From: Bacteroidota bacterium
GTDB lineage: Bacteria; Bacteroidota; Bacteroidia; Chitinophagales; Chitinophagaceae
Length of the DNA stretch: 33,066 nt
Assembly: GCA_004292575.1 (NCBI GenBank)
Contig: RDXD01000378.1
Coordinates: 1-33,066, forward strand
Direction of reading: 5' to 3'
Position 1 is the first letter of the stretch. Each line of letters opens with the position of its first letter. The notes below the pieces were generated by a model. The model did not search any database and had not been told where the DNA came from. It was given only the letters and a program-made list of their open reading frames with translations. The translations under genes and the position numbers were made by a program. Of this stretch, positions 25,075 to 33,066 are shown in pieces.

Positions 25075-27957
25075 CTATAAAAACTTCCCCGTCCAGCTTT
25101 GTGCACAGCCTTTTAGCTGTGCGGGTGTACCAGAAAACACCAAGTTTCCACCCGCTTCGCCCGCTTCGGGGCCAAGGTCTATTACCCAATCGGCACTGTT
25201 AATTACGTCGGTATTGTGTTCTATTACCCAAATGCTGTGCCCCTGTGCTATAAGTGCATTAAACGAAGCCAATAGTTTTTTTATATCGTGAAAATGCAGA
25301 CCTGTGGTAGGTTCATCAAAAATAAACAGCAATTGACCAGCACTTTTTCCTTTACCCAAAAAAGAGGCCAGTTTTACGCGCTGGGCTTCGCCACCACTCA
25401 GGGTATCGCTGCTTTGCCCCAGTTTTACATAGCCCAGGCCCACATCTTGCAAAGGTTTAATGGCTGTGGCAATGGCTGCCCCTTCTTTGCCCAAGGCCGT
25501 AAAAAACGCCAGCGCTTCGTCCACACTCATTTCTAGCAAATCGTGTATGTTTTTGCCACTGCACCGCACCTCCAGCACTTCATCTTTAAAGCGTTTGCCA
25601 CCACAGCTTTCGCAAACCAAATGCACATCGGCCAAAAACTGCATCTCCACCACTTGTTCGCCCTCGCCTTTGCAGGTATCGCAGCGGCCGCCATCTACAT
25701 TAAAGCTAAAATGCCGTGGCTGAAAATCGCGTATTTTACTCAGCTGTTGGTTGGCGTACAGGTCGCGTATGGCGTCGTAGGCTTTTATATAGGTTACCGG
25801 GTTGCTGCGGCTGCTTTTGCCAATGGGGTTTTGGTCAATCAACTCTACACCAGTTAGTTGTTTATAGTCGCCCTCCAGCTTTTGGTGCTGGCCCACTTTA
25901 TCGGTGGGTTCGCCCATTGCTTTTTGCAGCGCCGGGTAGGCAATTTGTTTTATGAGCGTGGTTTTGCCGCTGCCGCTTACACCACTAATCACCAGCAGGC
26001 AGCCCAGCGGGAGTTGCACGTCAATGTTTTTTAGGTTGTTTTGCCTTGCACCCCGCACCCAAATGCTTTGCTTCCAGCTGCGCACCTGCGGCGGCGGTTC
26101 AATGCGCATTTTGCCGCTCAGGTATTGGCCGGTTAGGCTTTCGGGGTTGGCTATCAACTGTTTGTAGTTTCCTGCCGCCACCACCTGGCCGCCTTGGTGG
26201 CTGGCCAAAGGGCCCATGTCTATAATATAATCGGCTTGCCGCATCATCATATCATCATGCTCTACCACCACCACGGTGTTTTGCAAATTGCGTAGGTTTT
26301 TAAGCACTTGTATCAGGCGTTCGGTATCGCGGCTGTGCAGGCCAATGCTGGGTTCGTCCAGTATATACAAGCTGTTGGTAAGGTTGCTGCCGAGGCTGCG
26401 GGTAAGTTGTATGCGCTGGCTTTCGCCGCCGCTTAGGCTATTGGCCAGCCTATTAAGCGTAAGGTACCCCAAGCCTACATCCCTCATGGTTTGCAAGCGC
26501 AGGTCAAGTTCTATTAAGATGCGCTTGGCTATGGTGGCCTCGTGAGGGCTAAGGGTAAGCTTTTGCAACCAAGTATGGAGCTTGTCTATTGGCATGGCAC
26601 ACAATTGCCCAATATGCTGGTCGGCAATTTTTACGTACAGTGCCGATTTGCGCAGGCGGTAGCCCTCGCATTCGGGGCAGGTGGTGCGGCCTCGGTAGCG
26701 GCTAAGCAATACGCGGTACTGCACCTTATATAGATTCTGTTCTACTTCGTTAAAAAATGCATCTAAGCCTTCAAAGTGGGCATTCCCCTTCCACAGCAGC
26801 CGGTATTGGTCCTCGGTAAGATCGTGTATGGGTTTGTGAATGGGGAAGCCAAATTTTGGCGCGGCCCGTATGAGCATGCGGTTCCACTCGCCCAGTTTTT
26901 CGCCGCGCCATGGTGCAATGGCATTTTCGTAAACACTCAAGCTGCGGTCGGGTATCACCAAATTAGGGTCAATGCCCAATACTTGGCCAAAGCCTTCGCA
27001 TGTGGGGCAGGCGCCGTAAGGGTTGTTGAAAGAAAACAGGTTTGGCACTGGCTCGTCAAACTGCATGCCATCTAGCTCAAATCGGTTGCTAAACGAAAGC
27101 GCTTTATCGTCGTTAATCAGCAGGAGACAGCTTCCTTCGCCCTCAAAAAAAGCCGTGTCCACACTGTCGCCCAAGCGGTGCAAATCGTCGTCGTCAAAGG
27201 CCTTGGCTACCAGCCTATCCACCACCAAATAGCATTGTGCATCGGGTTTTAGCTTGGCTTTTTGTTGGGTGGCACCGCCCCCAAACACCGATTCGTAAAG
27301 GTCTGCATCGTCCATCAAATCCTCAATGCGGTGCGTAACCATTTCTTTGTTGGCCGCACTGCCAGCTGCCACGCGGGTAAAGCCTTTTTGCAACAATATG
27401 TTTAGCTCTTCTTTGGGGTTGCGGTTTTGGTGTACTTTAAAAGCTACCAACAGCAGCATCTTCGCTCCCGGGCTTTGTGCAGCCATAGCAGCCACCACAT
27501 CGCTGGTATCGTCTTTTTTTACAGCCCTTCCACTAATGGGGCTAATGGTGGTGCCAATGCGGGCATATAGCAGACGCAGGTAATCATACATTTCGGTCAT
27601 GCTGCCCACGGTGCTTCGCGGTGTGCGGGTTATTACCTTTTGCTCAATGGCAATGGCGGGGCATAGGCCTTTTATATAGTCCACCTCGGGCTTGTTCATG
27701 CGCTGCATAAACTGGCGGGCATAGGCACTTAGGCTTTCAGCATAGCGGCGTTGCCCTTCGGCAAACAGCGTATCAATCGTAAGGCTCGATTTGCCCGAGC
27801 CACTTACGCCGGTTACTACCACCAGTTGGTTGCGGGGTATGCTTACATCCACATTTTTTAGGTTGTGGGTGCGGGCACCTTTTATAAAAATGGCATTGTC
27901 GAAACCAACCTCGGTTAACGGTGCAGGGGTAGGGTTGGGAGCAGCTTTTTTTGGCAT
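25075..27957 (-). CDS. uvrA: Excinuclease ABC subunit A
   Basis: This 960-residue DNA damage-recognition ATPase of nucleotide excision repair forms the dimer that loads UvrB onto lesions. It has two ABC-ATPase modules. The first has Walker A GVSGSGKS (50-57) and signature LSGGESQRIQL (about 510). The second has Walker A GVSGSGKT (about 660) and signature LSGGEAQRVKL (about 853). The C-terminal zinc module is complete (CDTC, 19 residues, CESC, about 760-785). The N-terminal zinc site appears half-missing: GACPTCEGFG is present, but the CxxC that should precede it (as in E. coli) reads FELDGMQFDEP. I recall this as usual for some Bacteroidota UvrA proteins. The length is normal. No uvrB or uvrC is in the window. 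Confidence 0.96.
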   Translation of the reverse strand: MPKKAAPNPTPAPLTEVGFDNAIFIKGARTHNLKNVDVSIPRNQLVVVTGVSGSGKSSLTIDTLFAEGQRRYAESLSAYARQFMQRMNKPEVDYIKGLCPAIAIEQKVITRTPRSTVGSMTEMYDYLRLLYARIGTTISPISGRAVKKDDTSDVVAAMAAQSPGAKMLLLVAFKVHQNRNPKEELNILLQKGFTRVAAGSAANKEMVTHRIEDLMDDADLYESVFGGGATQQKAKLKPDAQCYLVVDRLVAKAFDDDDLHRLGDSVDTAFFEGEGSCLLLINDDKALSFSNRFELDGMQFDEPVPNLFSFNNPYGACPTCEGFGQVLGIDPNLVIPDRSLSVYENAIAPWRGEKLGEWNRMLIRAAPKFGFPIHKPIHDLTEDQYRLLWKGNAHFEGLDAFFNEVEQNLYKVQYRVLLSRYRGRTTCPECEGYRLRKSALYVKIADQHIGQLCAMPIDKLHTWLQKLTLSPHEATIAKRILIELDLRLQTMRDVGLGYLTLNRLANSLSGGESQRIQLTRSLGSNLTNSLYILDEPSIGLHSRDTERLIQVLKNLRNLQNTVVVVEHDDMMMRQADYIIDMGPLASHQGGQVVAAGNYKQLIANPESLTGQYLSGKMRIEPPPQVRSWKQSIWVRGARQNNLKNIDVQLPLGCLLVISGVSGSGKTTLIKQIAYPALQKAMGEPTDKVGQHQKLEGDYKQLTGVELIDQNPIGKSSRSNPVTYIKAYDAIRDLYANQQLSKIRDFQPRHFSFNVDGGRCDTCKGEGEQVVEMQFLADVHLVCESCGGKRFKDEVLEVRCSGKNIHDLLEMSVDEALAFFTALGKEGAAIATAIKPLQDVGLGYVKLGQSSDTLSGGEAQRVKLASFLGKGKSAGQLLFIFDEPTTGLHFHDIKKLLASFNALIAQGHSIWVIEHNTDVINSADWVIDLGPEAGEAGGNLVFSGTPAQLKGCAQSWTGKFL

Positions 27958-28272
27958 ATTGTGTATAAAGTGAATGCAGTATTTGTGTAACGGCGCAAGT
28001 TAGGCTAATGTTTGCGGCAGTAGATGATTGCGTATCAATATGTGTTTCGATGCCGAGTGAATTGAAAAATGTGTTTATTTTTTGCGCTCAAGTTGCCCTA
28101 ATGGACAGCCATTTGTTTTTTTAGCATAATATTTGCTATTTCAAAAGCAGCATTTCGAAAGAAAGCTGCAATTTGAGCCCTCAAACATTCATATAACGCC
28201 TATAGCATCATTTTTACCCCCGCACACAGCCGCCAGTGCCCGTGTCTTAGTCACCCTCTAAATGGTAAAAAA
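27958..28272. other. Divergent promoter region between uvrA and the sigma factor gene
   Basis: This 315-base AT-rich region separates two divergent genes and should hold both promoters. TAATATTTG (plus strand, around 28128), similar to the -7 consensus with one extra base, is the best candidate for the sigma gene. For uvrA, TAACTTGC (minus strand, near 28000) is a near match. Neither is strong, and I saw no LexA-type operator that I could support. Confidence 0.4.
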
Positions 28273-28857
28273 ATGATGCCCGAAATTTCCAGCCTCAGCG
28301 ATTCCATGCTGCTTGCCGCCTACCATCAAGGCAATGCCAAAGCTTTTGAAGTGCTTATAAACCGGCATAAGGACCGTGTATACACTTCTATTTTGTTTTT
28401 GGTGAAAGACAAGTACCTGGCCGAAGATTTGTTTCAAGATGTATTTATAAAAATTGTAGATACCATACAGGGCGGGCGCTACAATGATGAGGGGAAGTTT
28501 TTGAGCTGGGCCATGCGGATTGCGCACAATCTGTGTGTGGATCACTTTAGGAAAGTAAAGCGGTCGCCAGTAATACGCACTGCCGATGGCACGGATGTTT
28601 TTGACTGGATTGGTAGTACGGAAGAGAGCCCCGAGTTCCACATGATAAAGCGCCAGAGTTATGACCGGGTGCGTCGCATGCTCGATTTGCTGCCCGAGGA
28701 GCAAAAGGAAGTGATTGTGCTTAGGCATTACGCCAACCTTAGTTTTAAAGAAATTGCCGGTCTCACCAACTGTAGCATCAATACAGCCTTAGGCCGTATG
28801 CGCTACGGACTGATCAACCTGCGCAAAATGATGACCGAAAAGCAAATTTCTCTTTAG
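28273..28857 (+). CDS. ECF-type RNA polymerase sigma-70 family sigma factor
   Basis: This 194-residue group 4 sigma factor has region 2 at about 18-95 (FEVLINRHKDRVYTSILFLV, YLAEDLFQDVFIKI, FLSWAMRIAHNLCVDHFRK), a short linker, and region 4 at about 138-188 (LDLLPEEQKEVIVLRHYANLSFKEIAG..NCSINTALGRMRYGL), whose helix-turn-helix binds the -35 element. Adjacent ATGs at 28273 and 28276 are both possible starts. ECF sigma factors usually sit beside an anti-sigma gene, but none follows here: the next 460 bases are non-coding and end in a terminator. Its regulon and signal are therefore unknown. Confidence 0.94.
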   Translation: MMPEISSLSDSMLLAAYHQGNAKAFEVLINRHKDRVYTSILFLVKDKYLAEDLFQDVFIKIVDTIQGGRYNDEGKFLSWAMRIAHNLCVDHFRKVKRSPVIRTADGTDVFDWIGSTEESPEFHMIKRQSYDRVRRMLDLLPEEQKEVIVLRHYANLSFKEIAGLTNCSINTALGRMRYGLINLRKMMTEKQISL

Positions 28858-29203
28858 CACATAATCGACTTTTCGGTTGTAGGTTATGAGCAATGATGGG
28901 TGCCGTATAACCTTTGGTGATAAGTTGGTAATTTTTTGTAAAAGCATTTTTTTCGAAGGTTTTCAGTTTTAACTTGCTCATTAATTAAGAATGGAGCGGC
29001 TCTGAGCCCTCAGTTTTGCTTGGGTATGATATCGTTAGAAGTGGCGTTCTATGTGCTTGTTAATCTAAACAAACGACCTATATTGAGCCTAAAAATGGCG
29101 CATAAAAATCTTGTCATGCTGTATTTCCTACTGTTCTGTAGTTAGTAAACTTGCCTGCCATTAAGCAAACACAGCCGGTTTATACAGCGTGACAACCAAA
29201 CAA
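28858..29203. other. Non-coding stretch after the sigma factor gene
   Basis: This AT-rich region between two convergent genes has no ORF or RNA gene that I can support. It ends at a strong hairpin terminator. No anti-sigma gene fragment was found in any frame. Confidence 0.4.
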
Positions 29204-29245
29204 AAAAAAGCACCAAAGCTGTTCATCAGCGTATGGTGCTTTTTT
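29204..29245. terminator. Bidirectional intrinsic terminator between the sigma factor and dsbD genes
   Basis: A perfect 12-bp inverted repeat (AAAAAAGCACCA and TGGTGCTTTTTT) encloses an 18-base loop that itself contains a small GCTG/CAGC hairpin. The flanking A and T runs give a U-tail on either strand, so it can end both convergent transcripts. It lies 75 bases beyond the dsbD stop. Confidence 0.8.
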
Positions 29246-29320
29246 ATTAATGGGGTTTTGTCATTTGGCTAAGCATCAGCCACGGTCTTTTTCAGCAGTT
29301 TACATTCACCATGGTTACCA

Positions 29321-31255
29321 TTAGGGTGTCTGACGAAAAGCTTTTTCAACCGTATCCAAATGCTTTAGAAACTTATTTACATCGGGGTCGTAACCATACT
29401 GCACGGGGCTTAGCGGACGGCCTTCTAAATCTACAAACTTGTACAAGGGTTGGGCATTGAGGTTAAAGGCTTGTATTTCGTAATCCAAGTTTTTTGCACC
29501 TATGGTGGTGATGGTCTCACCTGCCGCATTGGTATATTGCTCAGCCTGTGGCAATCGCGTTTTGTCGTCAACATATAAACTTACCAGCACAAAATCTTGC
29601 CGCAGGCGCTTCAAAACCGCTGGATTGCTCCACACTTCGTTTTCCATTTTACGGCAATTGGCACAGCTCCAGCCCGTAAAATCAATCATTACGGGTTTAT
29701 TAAGCAGTTTGGCTGCGCTTAGCCCTTCGTTTAGGTCGTAGTAGGCCGTAAGGCCAAACGGCACGTGAAATTTATCGGCATACTTTACAGGTGCTGGCGC
29801 CGAATCTGTGGCGGCGTTACCCACCAGCGTGTATTGCAAGTTATCGAGGTTGAACTTTTGGGTGGAAGGCGGCGGTAAAATGCCGCTAATTGGTGTGAGT
29901 GGCGCACCCCAAAGGCCAGGCACCATGTACATGGCAAAAATGAGCGCTGCCATAGCAAAAAATAAGCGCGGCACACTTAAAAAAGGTAACGGGCTATCGT
30001 GGCTAAAATTCAGCTTGCCCAGCAAATACACACCCATAAGCACAAAAATTACAATCCAAATACTAAGGAATACGTCGCGGTTGAGCAGGCCCCAATGGTA
30101 AGCTAGGTCGGCATTGCTAAGAAATTTCATGGCGAGGGCTAGCTCTATAAAACCAAAAAACACCTTTACCGTATTGAGCCAGCCGCCGCTTTTGGGCAGG
30201 CTTTTGAGCATATTAGGGAAAAGTGCAAATACGCCAAACGGCAAGGCCAAACCTACACCAAAGCCCAGCATGCCAATTACCGGGCCAAGGCTAAGGCCCT
30301 GTCCGCTGGTTTGCCCCAAGAGCGAGCCCACAATGGGGCCGGTGCAGCTAAAGGACACAATAACCAGAGTAAGGGCCATAAAAAAAATGCCCACCACGCC
30401 GCCCTTACCAGCTTTTTCGTCGGCTTTTCCAGCCCAGCTGTTTGGTAAGCTAAGCTCAAAAGCACCAAAAAACGAAATGGCAAAAACCAAGAATATGGCA
30501 AAAAACACCAGGTTGGTAATGGGGTGTGAACTCACCTGATACAAGAACTTATCGCCAAAGGCCAGCGTTAGCAGCAGTGTGGGCACCGTGTAAATTAGCA
30601 CAATGGAAAAAGCATAAATCCATGCGTTTCGTACCCCTTGGCCAGGTGTTTTGCTGCGCTTTAAAAAAAAGCTTACGGTAACCGGTATCAATGGAAATAC
30701 GCAGGGTGTAAATACCGCTGCAAAGCCAATGAGCAAGCAAAAAAGAAACAGCCCCCAGCCCGACCGCGGTGTTTCGGTGGCGTTAGCGGGCTGCGTGCTG
30801 GACGAGGCAGGGCTAGGTAGGGCTAGCGAAAATGCTGAGCTGCCATTGGGAAAGTTTTCGCCCTGAATACCAAGCCAGTTTAAGGTTCCGGTTATTTCGG
30901 CTAGGCGGGCAGGCACGCGCAGGGTAAAATCAAATGCAGCACTATCGGAGTAAACCAGCACGGCACCGTTGGTGGCAGGTACTGCTATGCGGCTGGTAGT
31001 GCCCGTTTCGCTGGCGGTATCCGTTACCACTACCCCCGAGTCGAGAACCAGCGTGGTGATAAACGGATCGTCGGTACTGCGCTTTTTGGTACCGAGCAGT
31101 TGAAGGCCTTCGGGCAACTTGGCCGTTATTTTAAGCCGCACTGTGGTATCGGTAATGCGGGTAGCAGCCGTATTAAAGGTGGGAACAGCGGTTGGCTGGG
31201 CGTGGCCCGAAGCCAACACAAACACTGCAGCCACCAGCAAAAAAATGTGTTTCAT
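29321..31255 (-). CDS. dsbD: Thiol:disulfide interchange protein DsbD (CcdA-type membrane domain plus thioredoxin domain)
   Basis: This 644-residue inner-membrane protein moves electrons from cytoplasmic thioredoxin to periplasmic thiol proteins. A signal peptide ends near SGHAQ. The N-terminal DsbD-alpha-like domain (about 25-150) contains no cysteine at all. A central CcdA-type membrane domain has about eight helices, with FTPCVFPLIP (Cys185) and SFSCTGPIVG (Cys304) as its redox pair. The C-terminal thioredoxin-like domain has FTGWSCANCRK (Cys531 and Cys534). The ATG at 31255 gives a clean signal peptide; the longer track start at 31282 overlaps the upstream gene. It starts 13 bases after a small protein that carries the missing N-domain cysteines, and the two probably form one operon and work together. 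Confidence 0.94.
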   Translation of the reverse strand: MKHIFLLVAAVFVLASGHAQPTAVPTFNTAATRITDTTVRLKITAKLPEGLQLLGTKKRSTDDPFITTLVLDSGVVVTDTASETGTTSRIAVPATNGAVLVYSDSAAFDFTLRVPARLAEITGTLNWLGIQGENFPNGSSAFSLALPSPASSSTQPANATETPRSGWGLFLFCLLIGFAAVFTPCVFPLIPVTVSFFLKRSKTPGQGVRNAWIYAFSIVLIYTVPTLLLTLAFGDKFLYQVSSHPITNLVFFAIFLVFAISFFGAFELSLPNSWAGKADEKAGKGGVVGIFFMALTLVIVSFSCTGPIVGSLLGQTSGQGLSLGPVIGMLGFGVGLALPFGVFALFPNMLKSLPKSGGWLNTVKVFFGFIELALAMKFLSNADLAYHWGLLNRDVFLSIWIVIFVLMGVYLLGKLNFSHDSPLPFLSVPRLFFAMAALIFAMYMVPGLWGAPLTPISGILPPPSTQKFNLDNLQYTLVGNAATDSAPAPVKYADKFHVPFGLTAYYDLNEGLSAAKLLNKPVMIDFTGWSCANCRKMENEVWSNPAVLKRLRQDFVLVSLYVDDKTRLPQAEQYTNAAGETITTIGAKNLDYEIQAFNLNAQPLYKFVDLEGRPLSPVQYGYDPDVNKFLKHLDTVEKAFRQTP

Positions 31256-31268
31256 GGTATGAAGGGTG

Positions 31269-31721
31269 CTATTGCAAATCAATGTTAAAAGCCTTGGTGG
31301 TTGGGGCTAAACACTGCTTATCATCGCAGGCCATAAACTCTACTGTGCCGGTTATGTTGGTTTTTACCGGGGCTTTCAGCTTTATTTTTTGGATAAAAAC
31401 CACCTGTCCTTCATAAAACTTTACGTTGGTGCCCGTGCTGGGGTCCTTCATGGCAAGGGCTTTGGCGGTAGTGCTTACATTGCCCACCGTAGTGGCTAAG
31501 GGATTGGTATTTATGGTAAATGAAGTGGCTACGCCAATATCGCCTTTATGGTCGATGGTATAAATATGCCAAGTACGGTCGATTTGCGCCGTAAAACGGA
31601 GTTCGTAGTTGGTAGCGTTTATTTTTTTGGCAGCATAGGTCCACTTTACAGGATTTTTTAGCTGTGCCATGCTTGCCAGGCCTAGGGTGCAGGTCAAGAC
31701 TAAGAGGGTAATTTTTTTCAT
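31269..31721 (-). CDS. Standalone DsbD N-terminal-type periplasmic domain protein
   Basis: This 150-residue secreted protein has a signal peptide (MKKITLLVLTCTLGLASMAQ) and a single DsbD-alpha-like immunoglobulin-fold domain (WTYAAKKINATNYELRF, then DRTWHIYTID, then GTVEFMACDDKQCLAP). The pair Cys132 and Cys137 matches the position of the redox-active cysteines of the DsbD N-terminal domain, which receive electrons from the membrane domain and pass them to target proteins. It lies 13 bases upstream of dsbD, whose own N-terminal domain lacks these cysteines. The simple reading is that this small protein is the working electron carrier. The ATG at 31721 was chosen over the track start at 31787, because the signal peptide begins there. 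Confidence 0.88.
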   Translation of the reverse strand: MKKITLLVLTCTLGLASMAQLKNPVKWTYAAKKINATNYELRFTAQIDRTWHIYTIDHKGDIGVATSFTINTNPLATTVGNVSTTAKALAMKDPSTGTNVKFYEGQVVFIQKIKLKAPVKTNITGTVEFMACDDKQCLAPTTKAFNIDLQ

Positions 31722-32102
31722 GTGTTTATTTTTAGTGCGCCTCTCTAGGGGTGGAGACTGGTTTATTTTATCATACAGCGTGCCCAAGGTTCATTTTGCT
31801 GAGCGTGCAGCGTTTCGTGGGGCGTTTTGGGTGCTCATGTTTGGAGCGGGTGTACCTGTGTTTAGCTTTTAAAAGTCAGACGACGGCCTCATCATGTGAG
31901 GAGAAAAACTTCAAAATAGCGATGCCGCCGTTTTTCCTACTGCTGCATATTTTTGGGTTATCATTTTTACACGGTTTAATACGGGGCGGTTAGTGGCGGC
32001 GCAAAGGTCTTTGACGTCCTGTTTTCTGATGTTGAAACGCTTTTGTGTAATTGCGCACCGTATTAAGACGCGCCAATCAAAAGTTCCTTACACCATAAAC
32101 TG
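31722..32102. other. Intergenic region between purQ and the DsbD-type operon
   Basis: The 381 bases hold the promoter region of the minus-strand DsbD operon and the 3' side of purQ. A small CCTCA/TGAGG hairpin lies around 31887-31901, without a T run on the relevant strand. The track ORFs here (31669-31993 region, plus strand) have no recognisable content. No gene is supported. Confidence 0.4.
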
Positions 32103-32765
32103 TTAATTTATCAAACCCAGCGCTTTAAACACGGCAATTCCATCGGTATTGCCAAGCAGCGCATTAGTAGCCCTTTCGGGGTGGGGCATCATCCCAAAAA
32201 CATTACGCTGCGCATTGCAAATGCCCGCAATGTTGTCCAAGGCTCCGTTGGGGTTGGCATCTTGGGTAACCTGCCCCTGCGGGGTGGTGTATCTGTAAAT
32301 AATCTGGTTTTGCTCCTTCAGCTGTTCCAAAGTCTGCTGGTCAGCGTAATACCTGCCCTCGCCGTGTGCAATGGGTACCTTTAGGCCAGTTTGGTTGCCG
32401 CTGCTGAGGTACACATTTTTACAAACAAACTGCTGGTTGGCATTGCGCAGCAGTGCACCGGGCAGCAATCCTGCTTCGCACAGTATCTGAAAGCCATTGC
32501 ATACCCCCAGCACTTTGCCGCCTTTTTGGGCAAAGGCAACCACGCTCTGCATCATGGGGCTAAAACGGGCAATGGCGCCGCAGCGCAGATAGTCGCCATA
32601 ACTAAAGCCGCCAGGCAGAACGATGCAATCGTCTGTAGCAAAACTGCTAAGGTCTTTGTCTTTGTGCCACAGCATGCTTACTTGCTGCCCAAGGTCGTGG
32701 GCCAGGGCGTCGTGCATATCGCGGTCGCAATTGCTGCCGGGGAAAACTACCACTCCAAATTTCAT
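32103..32765 (-). CDS. purQ: Phosphoribosylformylglycinamidine synthase subunit PurQ
   Basis: This 220-residue class I glutamine amidotransferase subunit of FGAM synthase (purine biosynthesis, step 4) releases ammonia from glutamine for PurL. The catalytic triad is visible: Cys89 in [10 protein letters not shown], with His195 and Glu197 in MMPHPERA. The family N-terminus ([15 protein letters not shown]) and [18 protein letters not shown] are also present. The length is normal for standalone PurQ, which implies separate PurL and PurS proteins encoded elsewhere. It stands alone here. A consensus promoter box ends 7 bases before the ATG, and a heptamer tandem array begins 59 bases upstream of the start. 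Confidence 0.97.
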   Translation of the reverse strand: MKFGVVVFPGSNCDRDMHDALAHDLGQQVSMLWHKDKDLSSFATDDCIVLPGGFSYGDYLRCGAIARFSPMMQSVVAFAQKGGKVLGVCNGFQILCEAGLLPGALLRNANQQFVCKNVYLSSGNQTGLKVPIAHGEGRYYADQQTLEQLKEQNQIIYRYTTPQGQVTQDANPNGALDNIAGICNAQRNVFGMMPHPERATNALLGNTDGIAVFKALGLIN

Positions 32766-32772
32766 ATGTTGG

Positions 32773-32780
32773 CAAAGATA
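32773..32780 (-). promoter_or_regulatory. Bacteroidota -7 box directly upstream of purQ
   Basis: On the minus strand, TATCTTTG is an exact TAnnTTTG match and ends 7 bases before the purQ ATG, almost the same spacing as at trmH. Transcription would start at or just before the start codon. No convincing TTTG -33 element is visible about 20 bases further upstream. Confidence 0.5.
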
Positions 32781-32824
32781 AGGGAGAAGGTAAAATGGCT
32801 TCTTGGATGGCGGAATGCCGGATC

Positions 32825-32922
32825 TGGGATGTCTGATGTGGGATGTGGGATGTCTGATGTGGGATGTCTGATGTGGGATGTCTGATGTAGCCTGTCGGAT
32901 GTGGGATGTGGGATGTCGGATG
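32825..32922. repeat. Tandem heptamer array, 14 x 7 bp
   Basis: Ninety-eight bases divide exactly into 14 seven-base units on the plus strand: TGGGATG (7 copies), TCTGATG (4), TCGGATG (2) and one diverged TAGCCTG. Two or three degenerate units (CGGAATG, CCGGATC) extend it to the left to about 32804. It lies upstream of purQ, 59 bases from the start codon. The ORF track reads it as a repeated MSDVG peptide, which is a by-product and not a gene. Confidence 0.9.
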
Positions 32923-32970
32923 TCAGTCGCTAAAAATCAGAGATCCGCAATTCCCCGCGTTTTTTGCTTT

Positions 32971-33066
32971 TTTCTTTTTTTCTTGATAAAAAAAGAAACA
33001 AAAAAATCAAGGGCTGTAGAAACTGGCCTAAAAATTCGGGCGGGGGCCTAAACCCGGGCAAACTCG
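32971..33066. repeat. Palindromic AT-rich intergenic element, truncated by the window end
   Basis: A perfect 11-bp inverted repeat (TTTCTTTTTTT and AAAAAAAGAAA) surrounds the six-base loop CTTGAT. That same CTTGAT pairs with ATCAAG at 33006-33011 in an alternative hairpin. A GC-rich tail follows, with GGCCTAAA repeated at 33025 and 33044 and a CCCGGG. I recall near-identical CTTGATA(A)AAAAAGAAACAAAAAAATCAAG sequences as frequent intergenic elements in Bacteroidota genomes, but could not search for copies. It may continue past the right edge. Confidence 0.6.

Noticed and set aside
31887-31901. CCTCA/TGAGG hairpin in the purQ-DsbD spacer
   Set aside because: The stem is five pairs, without a T run or a conserved context.
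32391-32885. 164-codon plus-strand ORF overlapping purQ and the heptamer array, with a MSDVG repeat peptide
   Set aside because: It is antisense to the well-conserved purQ gene, and its repeat tail is only a translation of the 7-bp array.
32825-32922. CRISPR array interpretation of the heptamer repeats
   Set aside because: The units are seven bases with no spacers and no cas genes nearby, so this is a simple tandem repeat.

Overview
The window looks like chromosomal DNA from a Bacteroidota bacterium, most likely in or near the Chitinophagaceae. The evidence is a SusC/SusD pair, a large secreted protein with a type IX secretion C-terminal domain, a TPR-type sensor kinase with a NarL-type regulator, a fused E1 alpha/beta 2-oxoacid dehydrogenase, an OstA-like protein, two TAnnTTTG promoter boxes immediately upstream of start codons, and an AT-rich palindromic intergenic element of a kind I recall from this phylum. 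No phage, transposase, CRISPR array, rRNA or tRNA was seen.

Layout, left to right. (1) 1-6.8 kb, plus strand: a GH31 glycosidase entering from the left edge, a fused E1 enzyme, an OstA-like envelope protein and an NhaA antiporter. GH31 and NhaA are both broken. GH31 has one frame break and NhaA has two, and at each break a highly conserved block of roughly 20-26 residues is missing. (2) 6.8-13.5 kb, plus strand: a DeoR-family regulator, then SusC, SusD and a small lipoprotein that form a nutrient-uptake operon ending in a clear terminator. (3) 13.5-15.3 kb: a TrmH-type RNA methyltransferase and a thioredoxin-like protein on plus, facing a redoxin-like protein on minus. (4) 15.5-22.3 kb, minus strand: sensor kinase, response regulator and a 1445-residue T9SS cargo protein, in that transcriptional order. 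(5) 22.7-28.9 kb: an unrecognised multi-pass membrane protein, a carboxypeptidase-regulatory-like secreted protein, UvrA and an ECF sigma factor. (6) 29.3-32.8 kb, minus strand: a standalone DsbD N-terminal-type domain protein followed by full DsbD, then PurQ. (7) The right edge holds an exact 14 x 7 bp tandem array and a palindromic element cut by the window end.

The signals most worth a second look are the three similarly sized deletions in two genes, the split of redox cysteines between the standalone DsbD-type domain and DsbD itself, the heptamer array upstream of purQ, and the right-edge element with two competing hairpins. I did not find a convincing new multi-gene system; most of the window is ordinary Bacteroidota gene content. 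All family assignments come from reading motifs by eye, without any database search.
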